Origin: Neostapfia colusana
Taxonomy: Eukaryota > Streptophyta > Magnoliopsida > Poales > Poaceae
Reading direction: 5' to 3'
DNA: 64,000 bases
Assembly: GCA_030760725.1 (NCBI GenBank)
Contig: JASWHV010000013.1
Location: 38,660,699 to 38,724,698 of the forward strand
Shown: piece after piece, positions 60,741-64,000 of the stretch
Numbering within the stretch: position 1 is the stretch's first letter
How the letters are laid out: the number at the start of each line of letters is the position of its first letter
Notes under the pieces: generated by a model
What the model was told of the DNA's origin: nothing
Seen by the model: only the letters and a program-made list of their open reading frames with translations
Database searches by the model: none
Made by a program: the position numbers and the translations under genes

Positions 60741-62289
60741 TGTCGAAGTGTTCCGTCGACACTTCTTCCGGGCCTGCTTCAGGACAGCCCGCGGAGGTTC
60801 TTTTTTGGAGGGGCTAGTTCTCTCGGAAGGTCGCGCGTTGGATGAAGGAGGATTGACATGAAGATTTTTTACGTGGTTCGGGCCGCCGGAGCGTAAAACC
60901 CTACGTCCACAGGAGCAGTGTTGCTCGATGTATTGTTTGGCGTTTAGAACCGGAGGTCTGAGCTTGGTGATGAGCTGAGTTGCCCTAGATGTCTAGAGGG
61001 AGCTGAACCCACGGGAGTTCGAACCCTTTGTAACGTTGCCTAACAGAGCCTTTTATAGTTCAAGGCGTGGGCAGCATACAAAGTGGGCCCCGGGACCCGA
61101 CAGGTGGCCCCAGGCTGATTTCCTGCCATCTACCGTATCTCGCAGTGAATGCTGTTAGCTGTCTTGGCAGTAGCTTCTTAGTCTTCGTCCTGCCGCCCTG
61201 CCCGAGCCGCAAGCTAGGCGTAGCGGTTGATGATAGCAGGGATGGCAGGGCATGTCTTGTCGCCGTGTTTATTGGTCCACAGCCTCTGGCATGGATCGCC
61301 TGTCTTGACTGGTTACAGTGCCTCCTGACAGGCGTGCGTCGCGCCTCCGCGTCTTGGGAAGATACGGGTCTTGAATGTCTTATACGGACAAGGCATGGCG
61401 TGCCTTTACTCCCACTGCCTTTCGAGCCGTGGCGGGCAGCGCTGCTCTGCTGGCCATGTGGCAGGCCCGGGGCTCACCTCTGAGAAGAGGGGAGTCCCGG
61501 CCCCGCTGGACACGTGGCGCCTTCGGAGCTCACCCCTGTGGAGGGGGCGAGGTCCAACTCTTCTGGCCACATGACAGGCCCGGAGCTCTCCTCTAAGGAG
61601 AGGGGAGGCCCCGGCCCCGCTGGGCACGTGGCGCCTTCAGAGCTCGCCCCCGCGGAGGGGGCGAGGTCTAACTCTTCCGGCCACATGGCGGGCCTGGAGC
61701 TCACCTCTAAGGAGAGGGGAGGCCCCGGCCCCACGGGAAACGTGGCGCCTTCGCAGCTCACCCCTGCGGAGGGGGCGAGGTCCGGCTTTTCTGGCCACGT
61801 GGTAGGCCCGGGGCTCACCTCTGATGAGAGGGGAGGCCCCAGCCCCGCTGGACACGTGGCGCCTTCGGAGCTCACCCCTACGCAGGGGGCGAGGTCCGGC
61901 TCTTCTAGCCACCTGGCGGGCCCGGGCTTACCTCTAAGGAGAGGGGAGGCCCCGGCCCCGCTGGACACGTGGCGCCATCGGAGCTCACCCCCGCGGAGGG
62001 GGCGAGGTCCGGCTCTTCTGGCCACGTGGCAGGCCCAGAGCTCACCTCTGAGGAGAGCGGAGGCCCCAGCCCCGCTGGACACGTGGCGCCTTCGGAGCTC
62101 ACCCCCGCGGGAGGGCGAGGTCCAGCTCCCCTGGCCACGTGGCGGGCCCGGAGCCCACCCATGAGGAGGGGAGAGGCCCTGGCCCCGCTGGACATGTGGC
62201 GCCTTCGGAGCTCACCCCTACGGAGGGGGTGAGGTCCTTAGGCGGTTTTCTCCTGTGCGCGGGGGTACCCCATATTGAGGGTACCGACA
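60741..62289 (+). mobile_element. D-right 5' LTR (1549 bp)
   Basis: It starts TGTCGAAGTGTTCC and ends GAGGGTACCGACA. It is recognised by collinear match with the D-left LTR (1143-2143 and 5276-5540): GGTTCTTTTTTGGAGG, GGGCCGCCGGAGCGTA, TTTTATAGTTCAAGG. It is longer than the left copy because its minisatellite is larger. It interrupts the copia 5' LTR; GAGCA (60736-60740) would be the target duplication. The coding frame downstream sets the plus orientation. Confidence 0.75.
61450..62240 (+). repeat. ~115-bp dimeric G-box minisatellite in the D-right LTR
   Basis: About seven copies of a dimer of about 115 bp. Each dimer holds one monomer with GACACGTGGCGCCTTCGGAG and one with CCACGTGGCGGGCCCGGAGC. 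The first type occurs near 61508, 61622, 61738, 61852, 61966, 62080 and 62190. Copies are much more alike than in the D-left array, so expansion here is recent. Both strands stay open in several frames because of the repeat; these are not genes. Confidence 0.9.
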
Positions 62290-62767
62290 GTGGTCCCTGG
62301 GCCCACCTCGGGGGAGATAACGATCCCGGGGTGGGCCCTTCACCTTTTCTACCCCGCGCACTTTCTTGGAAACTCCATTTGACCGTTGCAAGAGCAACGG
62401 AGGGTCGCGGGGACATGACTCCCGCTTTGAAAGTTGCTTTTACTGCAGCGGCCCAAGGCTGCCATTACTGCACGTCGTAGCGCTTTGTCAGGAACCGCCG
62501 GGTGGTCCGCTTGAGGGACTGACTTCTCGGGCCACCATTTCTGCAGGACGGCTTGGGCCCTCCTGTCATTGGCGCTGGGGCTTGGAGCTGGGGTGTCTTC
62601 CCCGAGCGGTGCATACGAAGCGTTTCAAATCGCTTCTGGGAGGTTTAAAGGGAGGCCCTTCCACATCGCTGGCTTCCCTTCGCACATCTCCCTACGCCAG
62701 AGCCTTCTGGATTCTTCCGTGTGCCCAGGCCTTCTCTGTCTTCCGAGCTCCTGCTCTTTCGCCTTCG
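62290..62767 (+). other. D-right leader, including the primer-binding region
   Basis: It begins GTGGTCCCTGGGCCCACCTC directly after the LTR. This is the place of the tRNA primer site, but the tRNA is not identified. The frame that is open from 62366 is in phase with the coding region, but its first ~130 codons resemble nothing and are read here as leader. Confidence 0.45.
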
Positions 62768-64000
62768 ATGGCTTCCAGCCTGCCCTCGCCGTGCATCGCC
62801 CTGACGAAGGACCTTGGGCCGGTGCGCAGGCTCCTGGGATGGCACTCGAAAGAGCAGAGGCTTTGCCTTCGGCGGGGATCTCTTCCCCTGCGCCTGGAGA
62901 GAGGGGAAACCGTCCTCTTCGTCACCTATGCCTTGGCTGGGTTTGTCCCGCCGATTTCTTCCTTCTTCGTGACTTTGCTGGAGACTTATGGTCTTCAGCT
63001 CCACCACCTCTCCCCGAACTCCTTCTCTTTGGCTGCTGTCTTTGTGCACTTCTGCGAGATGTTCGTGGGGGTGCGTGGTTCAATTACGCTCTTCCGTCAC
63101 TTCTTCTTGCTGCGGATGACTGAGCGTGGCTCGAAGAACCAGCTGGGAGCGTACTACTTCCAGCACCGTTGCAAGGATCCGAAGGACTCCAAGTACCTTC
63201 TGCCCTTCTGTGCCTCGAGGTGGGAAGGCTGGAGGGACGACTAGGTGATCGTGAAGACTGATGAACACGATCGCCTCCAGCTGCCGACCAAGGCCCCATC
63301 CACCGGGCGCCACTTCTGGGAGGAGTGCCCGGAGCTGGAGCCGGAGTACGCGCCAGTCCTGGAGCGGATCCAGCTCCTGGTGGAGCACGGGCTGACATCC
63401 CTGATGGTGTTGGTGGACTTCTTGTCGTGCCGCCTTGCACCGCTGCAGCAACGCGATCGCCCGGCGTGGTACTACACTGGCATGCACGACTGCACCAGGT
63501 TGGAGACGGACTTAGGCTCTGACCCATCTGTCAAAATACTGAGGGAGATGGTGATGAGGGTAAGCAGTGACTTCCTCGATGACCGCTCCCTAACAGTTCC
63601 TGTTTCCTGCCTCCCCCTCTTCGTGGAGCCGACACAGAGGTCGAAGCTGCTGCGGGAGCTGCCGACCTTAGACGATATCGGCATCGCCGTGCGCCAGATT
63701 GGTGATGCTTCCTGGGGGATCTCGATCACCGAGGTTGATCGCTCCAGAGCATAGCGCGAGGCGTCGGCCGATGCCCAACCCGCGCCGAGGAGCGACAGAG
63801 CTCAGACTGTCGACAAGGGGAAGGGCAAGGCGTCGGCTTCCAGTCCTCCGAGGAGGAAGCATTCTCGGTCTCCACCGAGGGCGTCGTTCGCGCCGAGTCA
63901 GGGAACCGAAGTGCCCCGTGCCCTTCATCAGGAGGCGTCGACTCGTCAGGCAGCGACCCAAAGAGGCATCGAGTCTTCCGTGCTGACGGGACTCCCCTTG
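62768..64000 (+). pseudogene. Gag-side 'putative gypsy type transposon' protein, D-right (partial, two stops)
   Basis: I choose ATG 62768 (MASSLPSPC) because the conserved part begins about ten codons later and the upstream codons look non-coding. The PF04195-type domain runs from about 62799 to 63125, with FVTYALAGFVPPISSFF, YGLQLHHLSPNS, VFVHFCEMFVGV and LFRHFFLLR. The next part (63130-63750) includes GAYYFQHR, CASRWEGWRDD, a stop at 63242-63244 (TAG, probably from TGG), and then VIVKTDEHDRLQL in the same frame. A second TAG at 63752-63754 is followed, in frame, by a basic, Ser/Arg-rich region (KGKGKASASS, RRKHSRSPPR) to the window edge. The family lies at the gag end of large grass gypsy elements; its exact role is not known. 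The rest of the element is outside the window. Confidence 0.7.

Noticed and set aside
61474..62195. Long frames on both strands in GC-rich sequence
   Set aside because: They follow the 115-bp LTR minisatellite; openness comes from GC-rich repeats.

Overview
The window is a block of repetitive DNA from a plant nuclear genome, most likely a grass. The basis is the long-LTR Ty3/gypsy elements with initiator-tRNA-Met primer sites, a Ty1/copia family of grass type, a gag-side 'putative gypsy type transposon' domain (PF04195 type), small hAT-like elements and GC-rich LTR minisatellites. The species cannot be named from this window. I found no convincing host gene, tRNA, rRNA or CRISPR array. Nearly every long reading frame is retrotransposon coding sequence or its antisense shadow.

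Layout. Family names A-D are mine. (1) 1-5540: minus-strand end of a D-type gypsy element (gag-side fragment, leader, 5' LTR). Its LTR is split by a 3.1-kb C solo LTR flanked by CTATA. (2) 5541-6939: AT-rich, no gene seen. (3) 6948-40475: a roughly 1.24-kb hAT-like non-autonomous element (8-bp target duplication GGTAACTT/C) split by the main feature of the window. That feature is a 32.3-kb tandem array of family A, a Ty3/gypsy element that looks like a Tekay/Del chromovirus, on the minus strand at 7520-39801. The order is LTR1-INT1-LTR2-INT2-LTR3-INT3-LTR4: three internal regions sharing four LTRs, with only one 5-bp target duplication (CCCTG) around the whole array. All three internal regions carry the same two inactivating lesions, and INT2 and INT3 share further ones, so the array grew by DNA-level unequal recombination after the founder had died. 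(4) 40767-41644 and 41841-42691: two more small hAT-like elements. (5) 42700-44341: undetermined, probably old repeat.

(6) 44342-60740: one copia element on the minus strand, split by stacked events. A C element entered between its gag knuckle and its protease (AGGGA duplication) and was reduced to a solo LTR. A B element, a sister gypsy family of A, then entered that solo LTR (AATAG duplication). Finally a segment of about 2.15 kb (about 46276-48427) was inverted, and most of B's pol and 3' LTR were lost. Turning the segment back restores the copia reading order and both target duplications. (7) 60741-64000: a D-type gypsy element on the plus strand, inserted into the copia 5' LTR, with its LTR, leader and a gag-side reading frame that runs off the window with two stops.

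The coding regions are almost all broken. The exceptions are uninterrupted stretches: RT-RNase H-integrase in A copies 2 and 3 (674 codons each) and gag-protease-RT start in B. The working units visible are those of retrotransposition: gag with a CCHC knuckle, DSGA protease, RT with an xxDD motif, RNase H, HHCC-DDE integrase, chromodomain-like tail, primer site and polypurine tract. B also has an extra reading frame (ORF0) upstream of gag that A lacks.
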